In this document: positions 1 through 5,209 of the stretch, in pieces
Layout of the letters: the number at the start of each line of letters is the position of its first letter
Numbering within the stretch: position 1 is the first letter of the stretch
NCBI GenBank assembly: GCA_902766845.1
Contig: CACXFD010000107.1
Coordinates: forward strand, 1-8,071
Source of the DNA: an uncultured Lachnospiraceae bacterium
GTDB taxonomy: Bacteria; Bacillota; Clostridia; Lachnospirales; Lachnospiraceae
Length of the DNA stretch: 8,071 nucleotides
Direction: 5' to 3'
The notes under the pieces: model-generated
Databases searched by the model: none
Seen by the model: only the letters and a program-made list of their open reading frames with translations
What the model was told of the DNA's origin: nothing
Program-made: the position numbers and the translations under genes

Positions 1-1167
1 CGCGTACAGCGTGACGGTGATCTCTCTGGGGCGGAGCCCGTCGGCATCATCACCGTCTTCCCAGACCTTCGTGACGTCGATGTCTACCAGCGCCGTATCC
101 ACCAGCTTCAGAGCGTCTACCGCCGTTCCGTTCACCTGCACGGTCTCGTGATCCACCACCGTGAAGGCAACGTCCTGCGCCAGCCTGTAGTTGTCCGGCG
201 CCTTGGATTCGCGGAGCGTGTATTCGCCAGGGGCCAGGGCCACCACGGCGGCTTCCTTTCCGTCCGTATCAAATTCATACACCACGCTGCCGTTGCTGTC
301 CAGGACCTGCAGGCCGGCTCCCTCCACGGGATGGCCCGCATCGTCTTCCTTGATCACCCGGACGCCGTCCCTGCGGTTGATGAAGAGCACTCTGCCGTTT
401 CCGAAGACCGCGTTCACCCCGACCAGCATGCTCTGACCGCCGGGGATCCGCCCCATCTTGGAGGCGGTACGGGTGGTCTTTACGCCGTCCGACAGCGTAT
501 CGCTGACCGAAAAACTCTGTCCGCGGAGGCCGCCCAGGGTCTCAAACAGCGTGTTCGGGACGTCTTCGGTCTCCACGGCCGGATCCTCCACCGCGAACAT
601 CTCTTCCGTGGCATAGGCCGTCATCACGTCGATGGCCCGTTCCAGGACCCGGGGCGTTCCGGTAAAAGCAGAGGTCAGCAGTGTCCGGAACAGGCCGCCA
701 AGCAGGTCCAGCGAAGCGGTCCGGACCTCCGTCGGCAGACCCCGGCCGATCAGGTCGATCCCCTGGATGAGCAGGTAATCCCCCTCTGTCTGATCCATGT
801 CCTCCGCGGTCAGGATCTTCGTGATATAGCCTTCCTCATCCAGCGTTTCGCAGTTTTCATACAGGGTATAATAATTGGGGAACGACAGCGGGAAACCGTC
901 CACGCAGACGGTCTGCCCGTCTTTGAGCCAGAAGGATTCCTTTACCGCCCCGTTTTCCGGGATCACGATCTGCGACGGGTTCCGGTCCGCGTCCGCGTTG
1001 GAAAGATCCACGTTCATGATCTGTCCGGGAATCCCGGAGGGGATCTCCAGAATCACCTCGAAGTATTCATCCGGGTCCGCAGCCGTGCCCAGCGCATGGC
1101 AGCCGAAGGTCAGCGTCCGGGAACGGTAACAGGTGACCGGGACGATGTTCCGCCTTGATTTTCCTTC
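1..1167 (-). pseudogene. Surface protein with DUF7601/pilin-like, SpaA-like and Cna_B domains; continuation after an in-frame stop, C-terminus outside window
   Basis: This frame is open from just after the TAA at 1168-1170 to the left edge (389 codons) and is in the same frame as the secreted ORF upstream. Counting from the first codon after the stop, residues about 16-115 resemble the DUF7601/streptococcal-pilin type beta-sandwich, with a core of DPDEYFEVILEI and then FWLKDGQTVCVDGFP. Residues about 120-265 are unrecognised. Residues about 268-357 look like a SpaA-type prealbumin fold (VIKEDDAGHPVEGAGLQV, then GEYTLRESKAPDNY). Residues 361-389 match the start of a Cna_B repeat (VTKVWEDGDDADGLRP). 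Such domains often carry Lys-Asn/Asp isopeptide bonds, and the Lys in VIKE and VTKVW fit that. No ATG, GTG or TTG lies between the stop and the first domain, and there is no signal peptide. It is therefore unlikely to be an independent gene. A sortase motif, if any, would be beyond the edge. Confidence 0.72.
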
Positions 1168-1635
1168 TTACATGTGGTCGGAGGCGTTCTTGAAGGTACG
1201 GGCACGGTATCTGTACTCGACCATCTGCTTGCCGTCCGTGTCTTTCCGGACCGTGAAGAGCGTATCCTGGCCCCTGGTGAACGAAATGGTCCGGGGCTCC
1301 CCGGGCATATACTCGATCTTCCGGTCATCCGGCTCGTTCAGCATATGGAGCGTATATTCTTTTCCGAGGACCAGCGGCGTCTCGATAGCATGGTCAGACC
1401 GCACGTCCGACGTCCACTCCTCGAGGACGGCGCCGTCTCCGTCCAGCAGCTGCATCTTCACGCCGCCCAGACGCAAGTCGTCCAGATTCGAGGCCGGCGA
1501 TGCGTAGACCGGCTCGGCGGCGTATTCTTCCGCGGCATGAACGGGCATTCCGATGATGAGAACGGACATCAGCCACAGAAAAACGGACATAAAGAAAACG
1601 GCTGCTTTTGCGCAGCCGTTGGAACTCTTCTTCAT
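1168..1635 (-). CDS. Secreted N-terminal part of the SpaA/Cna_B-type surface protein, ended by a premature TAA
   Basis: This 155-residue product begins with ATG at 1635, preceded by AAAAGGAAGG about 10 nt upstream. An upstream in-frame start near 1833 is rejected because it would read through the promoter. Residues 1-34 are a classic signal peptide: MKKSSNGCAK, a hydrophobic core around 11-30, then PVHA with probable cleavage before AEEY. Residues about 54-142 look like a divergent prealbumin/SpaA-like beta domain (LGGVKMQLLDGDG, then LGKEYTLHM, then FTVRKDTDG). The ORF stops at a TAA (1168-1170) in a linker just before the next domain, and the same frame continues for at least 389 codons. 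The product is thus probably the first 155 residues of a larger adhesin. If the stop is real and not suppressed, the cell would export only one Ig-like domain with no wall anchor. It could also be a sequencing error. Cell-surface function is inferred from the domains. Confidence 0.75.
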   Translation of the reverse strand: MKKSSNGCAKAAVFFMSVFLWLMSVLIIGMPVHAAEEYAAEPVYASPASNLDDLRLGGVKMQLLDGDGAVLEEWTSDVRSDHAIETPLVLGKEYTLHMLNEPDDRKIEYMPGEPRTISFTRGQDTLFTVRKDTDGKQMVEYRYRARTFKNASDHM

Positions 1636-1662
1636 AGCGACAGCACCTTCCTTTTGTGGGAC

Positions 1663-1690
1663 TGTATGCCGAAAGGTTGGTCGGCATACA
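1663..1690. promoter_or_regulatory. Perfect 10-bp inverted repeat over the predicted transcription start of the surface-protein gene
   Basis: The arms TGTATGCCGA (1663-1672) and TCGGCATACA (1681-1690) are exact reverse complements separated by 8 nt. The -10 box of the minus-strand promoter ends at 1696, so transcription should start near 1689 and the repeat would begin at or next to +1. It could be a dyad operator for a repressor, or a hairpin at the extreme 5' end of the mRNA that protects the transcript. No run of U follows, and the gene starts 27 nt further on, so it is not a terminator. Confidence 0.7.
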
Positions 1691-1695
1691 CCAAA

Positions 1696-1724
1696 AGTAT
1701 AATCGGGCGTTGTCCGTTTGTCAA
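1696..1724 (-). promoter_or_regulatory. Near-consensus sigma-A promoter of the surface-protein gene
   Basis: Read on the minus strand, a perfect -35 TTGACA (1724-1719) is followed by a 17-bp spacer and -10 TATACT (1701-1696), one base from consensus. The predicted start lies about 7 nt downstream, near 1689, giving a leader of roughly 55 nt before the ATG at 1635. The surface-protein gene therefore has its own housekeeping promoter and need not depend on the ECF sigma gene upstream. Confidence 0.85.
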
Positions 1725-1756
1725 GTCTTGTTTCGGACTTCCGATGCATCTGTCTG

Positions 1757-1843
1757 CGGCCCGCGCGTGTGTCCGGCCGGCCCTCGCTTATGTCCGTCAG
1801 GGCCCGTGCATATAGCCGGCAGGGCTCGCGCATATGTCCGGCA
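1757..1843. repeat. Degenerate 22-bp tandem repeat, four copies
   Basis: Four adjacent units fill 1757-1777 (21 bp), 1778-1799, 1800-1821 and 1822-1843. On the plus strand each begins with (C/G)GG(C)CC or GGGCTC, has a central GCAT/GTGT/CTTA core, and ends in TCCG(G/T)C(A). The last two units are the most alike. A weaker fifth unit may lie at 1735-1756. The array starts about 17 bp after the anti-sigma stop codon and ends just upstream of the surface-protein promoter. It contains small GC-rich palindromes but no U-run terminator, so its role is unknown. Confidence 0.7.
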
Positions 1844-1859
1844 GACCTGCCGCCGGCGC

Positions 1860-2819
1860 CTACCGTACCGCGTTCAGCAGGGCCTGCATCCCGGACGCGG
1901 ATTCGGCAAAGCTCTTGATCTGAGCCCCGGCGGCCCGGGAAGCCTCCTCCTGCGAAACGGTGTACTCCTGCAGGCCCGCTGCGGTCTCATATCTCCAGGC
2001 CACGGATCCGAGATTGCCCACGGCCGCGATCAGCAGGCATGAATCCGAGAGCATCCTCTGCCGGGCCCTTGTCTCCTGTGATACTTCGACCGTCCGCTCC
2101 AGGATGATCGTCCACCCGTACGGCTCTTGGGCCGTCTGGAGCTCGTTCGTATAGGGTCCGAACTGTTCACTGACGCCGACGGCATCGGCCGCTTTCCGGT
2201 TCGCCGGCATGTTTCCGACATAGGGGTTTTTCGCGGCATACAGCCTTCCTGCCTCACGGGAGATCGGCTCGCCGTTCTCCCAGATCACGATTCCCCCACT
2301 GGTGACCGCTTTCACCGGGCCGCTTCGGACGGTATAGGCCCGGTCGAAAGAACCGCGGTTGAACGGGGCGGTCGGAGCCGTGAACAGCCGGATGTCGACG
2401 GTGCCGTCCTGCTCGGAAAACGTGATTCGGGCCACGCCCTCCCCGCTGCTCACGAGGCTGCCGCTGACGCGGACCGTACTGCCCTCGACGCGGACCTCGG
2501 CCGCCTGCGCGTTCAGATCCGACGCGTGGCCATAGGCAAAGACCAGCAGCGCCGCCGCCAACAGCGCGGTCAGCAGCGTTCCGGCAGCCGCGATCCATAC
2601 AGCCCTCCGGCCGGACCGTTTCACCTTCTTCAGGTAATCGATCTCCTCCGGAACGGCCGCAGCTGTTTCCGGCTCCCGCATGCGCCGGAGCATCTCCCTG
2701 CAGTCCGCGCATCCCGACAGATGCTCCTCGACCGCCGCATTGGTGACGTCGCTCGTCTGACCGTCCGCATAGGAAGGAAGCAGATCCCGCACGATCTCAC
2801 ATTCCAAGTGTCTGCTCAT
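1860..2819 (-). CDS. Membrane anti-sigma factor, zf-HC2 zinc finger plus DUF4825-like domain
   Basis: This 319-residue protein is predicted to sequester the ECF sigma factor encoded just upstream and release it on an extracytoplasmic signal. The N-terminal cytoplasmic part (about 1-45) carries the ZAS-type zinc motif C7, then H33, C37 and C40 (HLSGCADC). Residues about 73-97 form one membrane segment (AVWIAAAGTLLTALLAAALL), placing the remaining 220 residues outside. Residues about 196-318 resemble DUF4825, a domain often found behind zf-HC2 in Clostridia (NPYVGN, then NELQTAQEPYGWTI). The stretch between about 105 and 190 looks beta-rich and is unrecognised. The ATG at 2819 overlaps the sigma TGA as ATGA, which indicates translational coupling. 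A longer in-frame reading from 3089 is rejected because it lies inside the sigma gene. The signal sensed cannot be read from the sequence. Confidence 0.87.
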   Translation of the reverse strand: MSRHLECEIVRDLLPSYADGQTSDVTNAAVEEHLSGCADCREMLRRMREPETAAAVPEEIDYLKKVKRSGRRAVWIAAAGTLLTALLAAALLVFAYGHASDLNAQAAEVRVEGSTVRVSGSLVSSGEGVARITFSEQDGTVDIRLFTAPTAPFNRGSFDRAYTVRSGPVKAVTSGGIVIWENGEPISREAGRLYAAKNPYVGNMPANRKAADAVGVSEQFGPYTNELQTAQEPYGWTIILERTVEVSQETRARQRMLSDSCLLIAAVGNLGSVAWRYETAAGLQEYTVSQEEASRAAGAQIKSFAESASGMQALLNAVR

Positions 2820-3289
2820 CTCTCCAGCTCCTTTTTCAGCTTTTCCCGGCCCCGAAAGTACGTGACTCTCGCCCAGTTCTCCGTTCGCTGCATGATCTCT
2901 CCGATCTGCCGGAAGCTCAGATCGCCGAGGAGCCGCATATACATGACTTCCCTCGTCTCTTCCGGCAGGGTCCGGATCGCTTTCAGGATCTCGGTCCGGC
3001 CTTCCTCGGCGGTGACGGCTTCTTCCGCGGAAGACGTTCCGGCCGCCACGTTCTCGAGGGGCTCCGTATCCGGGTTCTTCCTGCGCCATGAGGACAGTGC
3101 GTTCTTCGCGATCGCGATCAGCCAGGTGGTGATCCGGCAGCTGCCGTCGAACCGTCCGATCCCCTTTACCGCCAGGAAAAAGGTCTCCTGCGTGAGTTCT
3201 TCCGCGATGCCGGGGTCTCCGGTCCTCGAAAGGAGATACCGGTACACCGTCTGCGCGTGTTCGCGGTAGATCTCATCCATCGACTGCAC
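2816..3289 (-). CDS. ECF-family RNA polymerase sigma factor (sigma-70 regions 2 and 4)
   Basis: At 157 residues this has the compact two-domain plan of an ECF sigma factor. Region 2 spans about 6-72, including DPGIAEELTQETFFLAV and ITTWLIAIAKNALSSWRR, which bind core polymerase and the -10 element. A short acidic linker follows (about 73-98). Region 4 spans about 100-152, with LPEETREVMYMRLLGDLSF and a helix-turn-helix ending TENWARVTYFRGREKL, the wording typical of a clostridial ECF subfamily. I chose the GTG at 3289 because AAAGGAGGAGG sits 5-8 nt upstream. The internal ATG at 3280 is less well spaced. The gene directly precedes its presumed anti-sigma partner with a 4-bp overlap. It likely controls an envelope-stress or nutrient regulon, which is inference from the family. 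The regulon cannot be deduced here. Confidence 0.92.
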   Translation of the reverse strand: MQSMDEIYREHAQTVYRYLLSRTGDPGIAEELTQETFFLAVKGIGRFDGSCRITTWLIAIAKNALSSWRRKNPDTEPLENVAAGTSSAEEAVTAEEGRTEILKAIRTLPEETREVMYMRLLGDLSFRQIGEIMQRTENWARVTYFRGREKLKKELER

Positions 3290-3328
3290 CGTGTCCTCCT
3301 CCTTTCGTCGATCTGTATGTTAAAGCCG

Positions 3329-3358
3329 GAAAAAGGCTTTTCGTTACATCGTATCTCA
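3329..3358 (-). promoter_or_regulatory. Possible ECF-type promoter of the sigma/anti-sigma pair
   Basis: Upstream of the sigma gene, the minus strand reads TGTAACGAAAAGCC, then a T-rich spacer and a CCGGC stretch. TGTAAC (about 3358-3353) resembles the AAC-containing -35 element of ECF promoters and would suit autoregulation. The -10 position does not show a convincing CGTC-type element. No good sigma-A promoter is visible in the same gap either. This is a weak candidate. The boundaries are approximate. Confidence 0.3.
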
Positions 3359-3399
3359 AAAATATTTTTCGCGCTTCCGATCATCGGTCTCAGACATGC

Positions 3400-3433
3400 G
3401 GAAGGAGACGCCCGTCTCCGGGCATCTCCTTCC
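3400..3433 (-). terminator. Strong hairpin at the end of the his operon, probable transcription terminator
   Basis: Arms at 3400-3414 and 3419-3433 pair over 15 positions around a 4-nt loop. On the minus strand the 5' arm is GGAAGGAGATGCCCG, with a single G-T pair. It lies about 90 nt after the hisE stop and about 110 nt before the ECF sigma start, where an operon end is expected. No U-run follows immediately; the nearest, TATTTTT, is about 35 nt further on. It may therefore be an atypical terminator or a 3'-end stabilising stem. Confidence 0.6.
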
Positions 3434-3450
3434 CCGCTCTCTTTCTGATA

Positions 3451-3492
3451 CGGCGCGTATGATCCGGCGCGTATGATTCGCCGCGTATGCTC
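3451..3492. repeat. 14-bp tandem repeat, three copies
   Basis: Three adjacent units are CGGCGCGTATGATC (3451-3464), CGGCGCGTATGATT (3465-3478) and CGCCGCGTATGCTC (3479-3492). The first two differ at one base and the third at three or four. They lie in the 3' untranslated part of the his operon, between hisE and the terminator hairpin. Confidence 0.85.
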
Positions 3493-3502
3493 CGGCTCTT
3501 CT

Positions 3503-3540
3503 GCTTCAGCTCCCGTGATCGGCTTCAGCTCTCGTGATCG
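3503..3540. repeat. 19-bp tandem duplication spanning the hisE stop codon
   Basis: Units at 3503-3521 and 3522-3540 differ at one of 19 bases; on the minus strand the gene copy reads CGATCACGAGAGCTGAAGC. The copy inside hisE encodes its last residues and supplies the TGA. The second copy lies just past the stop. The 14-bp array begins about 10 bp beyond. Confidence 0.88.
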
Positions 3541-3848
3541 CTGACGTGGAACTGCTTGAGATTGCCGATCTTCTGCCGGCGCTGCTCGAGCACGGCTTCC
3601 ACGTCTTCGACCGGGATGCCCTCCTGCGCCATCATGACCAGCAGGTGGTAGAGCAGGTCGCAGATCTCCCCGACCGTCTCGGTCTTTTCACCGTTCTTCG
3701 CGGCGATGATGACCTCACTGCTCTCCTCCCCGACCTTTTTCAGGATCTTGTCGAGTCCTTTTTCAAACAGATAACAGGTATACGATCCCTCCTGCGGCTG
3801 CTCCCTGCGCTGCAGGATCACCTGATACAGTTCTTTGAGTACGTCCAT
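3525..3848 (-). CDS. hisE: Phosphoribosyl-ATP pyrophosphohydrolase
   Basis: HisE removes pyrophosphate from phosphoribosyl-ATP to give phosphoribosyl-AMP, the second step of histidine synthesis, in the cytoplasm. The product has 107 residues, normal for a stand-alone all-alpha HisE of the MazG-like fold. The family signature is present: EKGLDKILKKVGEESSEVII (29-48), with the EExxE metal-binding acids at 41-45, and later GEICDLLYHLLVMMAQEGI (60-78), with the partner Glu61 and Asp64. The ATG at 3848 has AAAGGGAGG about 7 nt upstream. It follows hisI after 55 bp. In many bacteria the two are fused as hisIE, but here they are separate. Its last codons lie in a 19-bp tandem duplication. The final residues SDHES may therefore be an extension produced by that repeat and are unlikely to matter for catalysis. 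Confidence 0.95.
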   Translation of the reverse strand: MDVLKELYQVILQRREQPQEGSYTCYLFEKGLDKILKKVGEESSEVIIAAKNGEKTETVGEICDLLYHLLVMMAQEGIPVEDVEAVLEQRRQKIGNLKQFHVSDHES

Positions 3849-3876
3849 GCGGTTGCCTCCCTTTCTGCCGATGCGC

Positions 3877-3897
3877 CGGCCGGCGGTCTCCCGGCCG
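3877..3897. repeat. GC-rich inverted repeat in the hisI-hisE spacer
   Basis: CGGCCGG (3877-3883) and CCGGCCG (3891-3897) can pair as a 7-bp stem with a 7-nt loop in the mRNA. It sits between the hisI stop and the hisE ribosome binding site without a following U-run, so it is an intercistronic stem and not a terminator. A similar CCGGCC/GGCCGG stem occurs at 5126-5140 in the hisA-hisF spacer. Confidence 0.5.
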
Positions 3898-3902
3898 TTT
3901 CC

Positions 3903-3940
3903 GTTACTGCTGCCGGTCAGCCTTGTTACTGCCGCCGGCC
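3903..3940. repeat. Imperfect 22-bp-period duplication across the hisI stop codon
   Basis: GTTACTGCTGCCGGTC (3903-3918) and GTTACTGCCGCCGGCC (3925-3940) match at 14 of 16 bases, offset by 22 bp. Because 22 is not a multiple of three, the inner copy is read as Gly-Gly-Ser-Asn, while the outer copy supplies Gln-Gln and the TAA stop. The present C-terminal tail of HisI may thus come from this duplication. Confidence 0.65.
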
Positions 3941-4266
3941 GGCTCCTCGTCCCAGATCTCCCGGAAACAGCAGCTGTGCGCCCCGGTATGGCAGGCCGGC
4001 CCGGTCTGCCGCACCGTGATCAGAAACGTGTCCTCGTCACAGTCCGCGCGCAGGTCCACGATCTTCTGCACGTGGCCGGACGTCTCGCCCTTGTTCCAGA
4101 GCGTGCGGCGCGACCGGCTGTAGAACCAGGTGTAGCCGGTCTCGTACATCTTCTGAAGGCTCTCGCGGTTCACGTACGCCAGCATCAGCACTTCTCCGGT
4201 GCCTTCCTCCTGTACGACGGCCGGCACGAGTTCCTGCTTACTGAAATACCGGTCCAGATCTCTCAC
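3904..4266 (-). CDS. hisI: Phosphoribosyl-AMP cyclohydrolase
   Basis: HisI opens the adenine ring of phosphoribosyl-AMP to give ProFAR, the third step of the pathway, using zinc. The 120-residue product matches a stand-alone HisI. Core motifs are GYTWFYSRSRRTLWNKGETSG (44-64, one WxKGExSG signature), the metal-binding acids in DCDEDT (75-80), and the zinc cysteines in GPACHTGAHSCCF (C92, C99 and C100). I chose the GTG at 4266: a near-perfect AGGAGG lies 7 nt upstream, inside hisF, and the GTGA overlaps the hisF stop. The protein then begins at RDLDRYF, as in relatives. Longer in-frame readings reach to 4446 but lie inside hisF. The 4-bp overlap suggests coupling to HisF synthesis. The tail after about residue 108 (GGSNKADRQQ) is nonconserved and lies in a short duplication. 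Confidence 0.94.
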   Translation of the reverse strand: MRDLDRYFSKQELVPAVVQEEGTGEVLMLAYVNRESLQKMYETGYTWFYSRSRRTLWNKGETSGHVQKIVDLRADCDEDTFLITVRQTGPACHTGAHSCCFREIWDEEPAGGSNKADRQQ

Positions 4267-5057
4267 GGGTCCACCTCCTCGCCGATCTCCTGCGCGTCCG
4301 GCCGGCGGGCCGGGATTCCACGCGAGATCAGATGCTCCTTGACCTGTCCCACCGTCAGTTCCCGGAAATGGAACAGGCTCGCCGCCAGCGCCGCGTCGGC
4401 GCCGGTCTTCTCGAAGACCTCCGAAAAATGCTCGAGCTTCCCGCATCCCCCGCTCGCGATGACGGGGATCGACACGCGTTCGCAGACGGCCTGCGTCAGC
4501 TCCAGGTCAAAGCCGCCGCGCACACCGTCGGTATCCATGCTCGTGAGCAGGATCTCGCCGGCCCCGCGCGCCTCGCACTCCTGCACCCAGGCAAGCGCGT
4601 CCTTTCCGGTATCGATGCGTCCGCCGTGGACCACCACGTGGAACGTCCCGTCCCCCGCGCGCTTCGCGTCGATGGCCGCCACCACGCACTGGCTCCCGAA
4701 GACCATTGCGGCCTGCGAGATCAGGTCCGGATCCTTCACGGCGGCGGAATTGACGCTGACCTTGTCCGCGCCGGCCCGCAGGATCTCGCGGAAATCGTCC
4801 AGCGAGGCGATGCCTCCGCCGACCGTCAGCGGCACGAAGACATGCTTCGCGACCTCCCGCACGACGGCAGCCATGGTCCCGCGTCCTTCATGCGTCGCGG
4901 TGATATCCAGGAAGCAGATCTCGTCGGCTCCCTCCCGGTCGTATTCGATCGCGCACTCGACCGGATCCCCGACCTCGCGGATCCCGACGAAATTCACGCC
5001 CTTGACGACTTTTCCGTCCCGTACGTCCAGGCACGGTATGATTCGCTTTGCCAGCAT
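4263..5057 (-). CDS. hisF: Imidazole glycerol phosphate synthase, cyclase subunit
   Basis: HisF takes ammonia from HisH and PRFAR to make imidazole glycerol phosphate plus AICAR, linking histidine and purine synthesis. The 264-residue protein is a (beta-alpha)8 barrel of normal length (family about 250-260). The two catalytic aspartates are visible: D11 in IIPCLDVRDGKVVKG and D130 in AAIDAKRAGDGTF. Phosphate-binding loops appear as VGGGIASLDD (79-88) and ASGGCGKLEHF (201-211). The Asp-Thr-Asp loop TSMDTDGVRGG spans 172-182. The ATG at 5057 follows AAAAGGAG by 6 nt. It lies 126 bp after hisA, the largest gap in the visible operon, and overlaps hisI by 4 bp. The last 15 or so residues (RRPDAQEIGEEVDP) extend past the barrel and also encode the hisI ribosome binding site. 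Confidence 0.97.
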   Translation of the reverse strand: MLAKRIIPCLDVRDGKVVKGVNFVGIREVGDPVECAIEYDREGADEICFLDITATHEGRGTMAAVVREVAKHVFVPLTVGGGIASLDDFREILRAGADKVSVNSAAVKDPDLISQAAMVFGSQCVVAAIDAKRAGDGTFHVVVHGGRIDTGKDALAWVQECEARGAGEILLTSMDTDGVRGGFDLELTQAVCERVSIPVIASGGCGKLEHFSEVFEKTGADAALAASLFHFRELTVGQVKEHLISRGIPARRPDAQEIGEEVDP

Positions 5058-5146
5058 GGCAGGCTCCTTTTATCCCGGAAGCGGTCCGCTCCGGCCATTG
5101 CTCTCTCACGGCTGACTCGCCGGTTCCGGCCGCCGGCCGGGTCTCC

Positions 5147-5209
5147 GTCTTCTCCCGCGGCGGCCGCAAACGTCCGCTGTGCTTCAGTCTTCTCCCGCGG
5201 CGGCCGCAA
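5147..5209. repeat. Direct repeat copying the 3' end of hisA, 40-bp period
   Basis: A 23-bp sequence (core TCTCCCGCGGCGGCCGCAA on the plus strand) occurs at 5147-5169 and again, identical, at 5187-5209. The second position encodes the last residues of HisA (AAAAGED). The first lies past the TGA, in the hisA-hisF spacer, and its stop position is changed to GGA. A 17-bp unique stretch with the stop separates the copies. Confidence 0.9.

Noticed and set aside
148..1158. A 336-codon open frame on the plus strand.
   Set aside because: It is antisense to the surface-protein frame, which has recognisable Cna_B, SpaA-like and DUF7601-like motifs. Its own translation is rich in Arg, His and Pro with no domain, as expected from the complement of a GC-rich gene.
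1168..1170. Recoding of the stop as selenocysteine or pyrrolysine.
   Set aside because: The codon is TAA; selenocysteine uses TGA and pyrrolysine TAG.
1140..1200. A frameshift error instead of a nonsense change in the surface-protein gene.
   Set aside because: The frame before and after the TAA is the same, and neither other frame gives a better domain match across the junction.
2127..3269. A 380-codon open frame on the plus strand.
   Set aside because: It is antisense to the anti-sigma and sigma genes and has no ribosome binding site or recognisable domain.
3322..3340. AAAGCC/GGCTTT hairpin followed by T residues on the plus strand, as a plus-strand terminator.
   Set aside because: No plus-strand gene precedes it, the stem is only 6 bp, and it lies in the leader of the sigma gene.
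3451..3540. A possible CRISPR array or phage attachment site.
   Set aside because: The units are 14 and 19 bp and directly abut with no spacers, no cas genes are near, and no integrase or tRNA gene is in the window.
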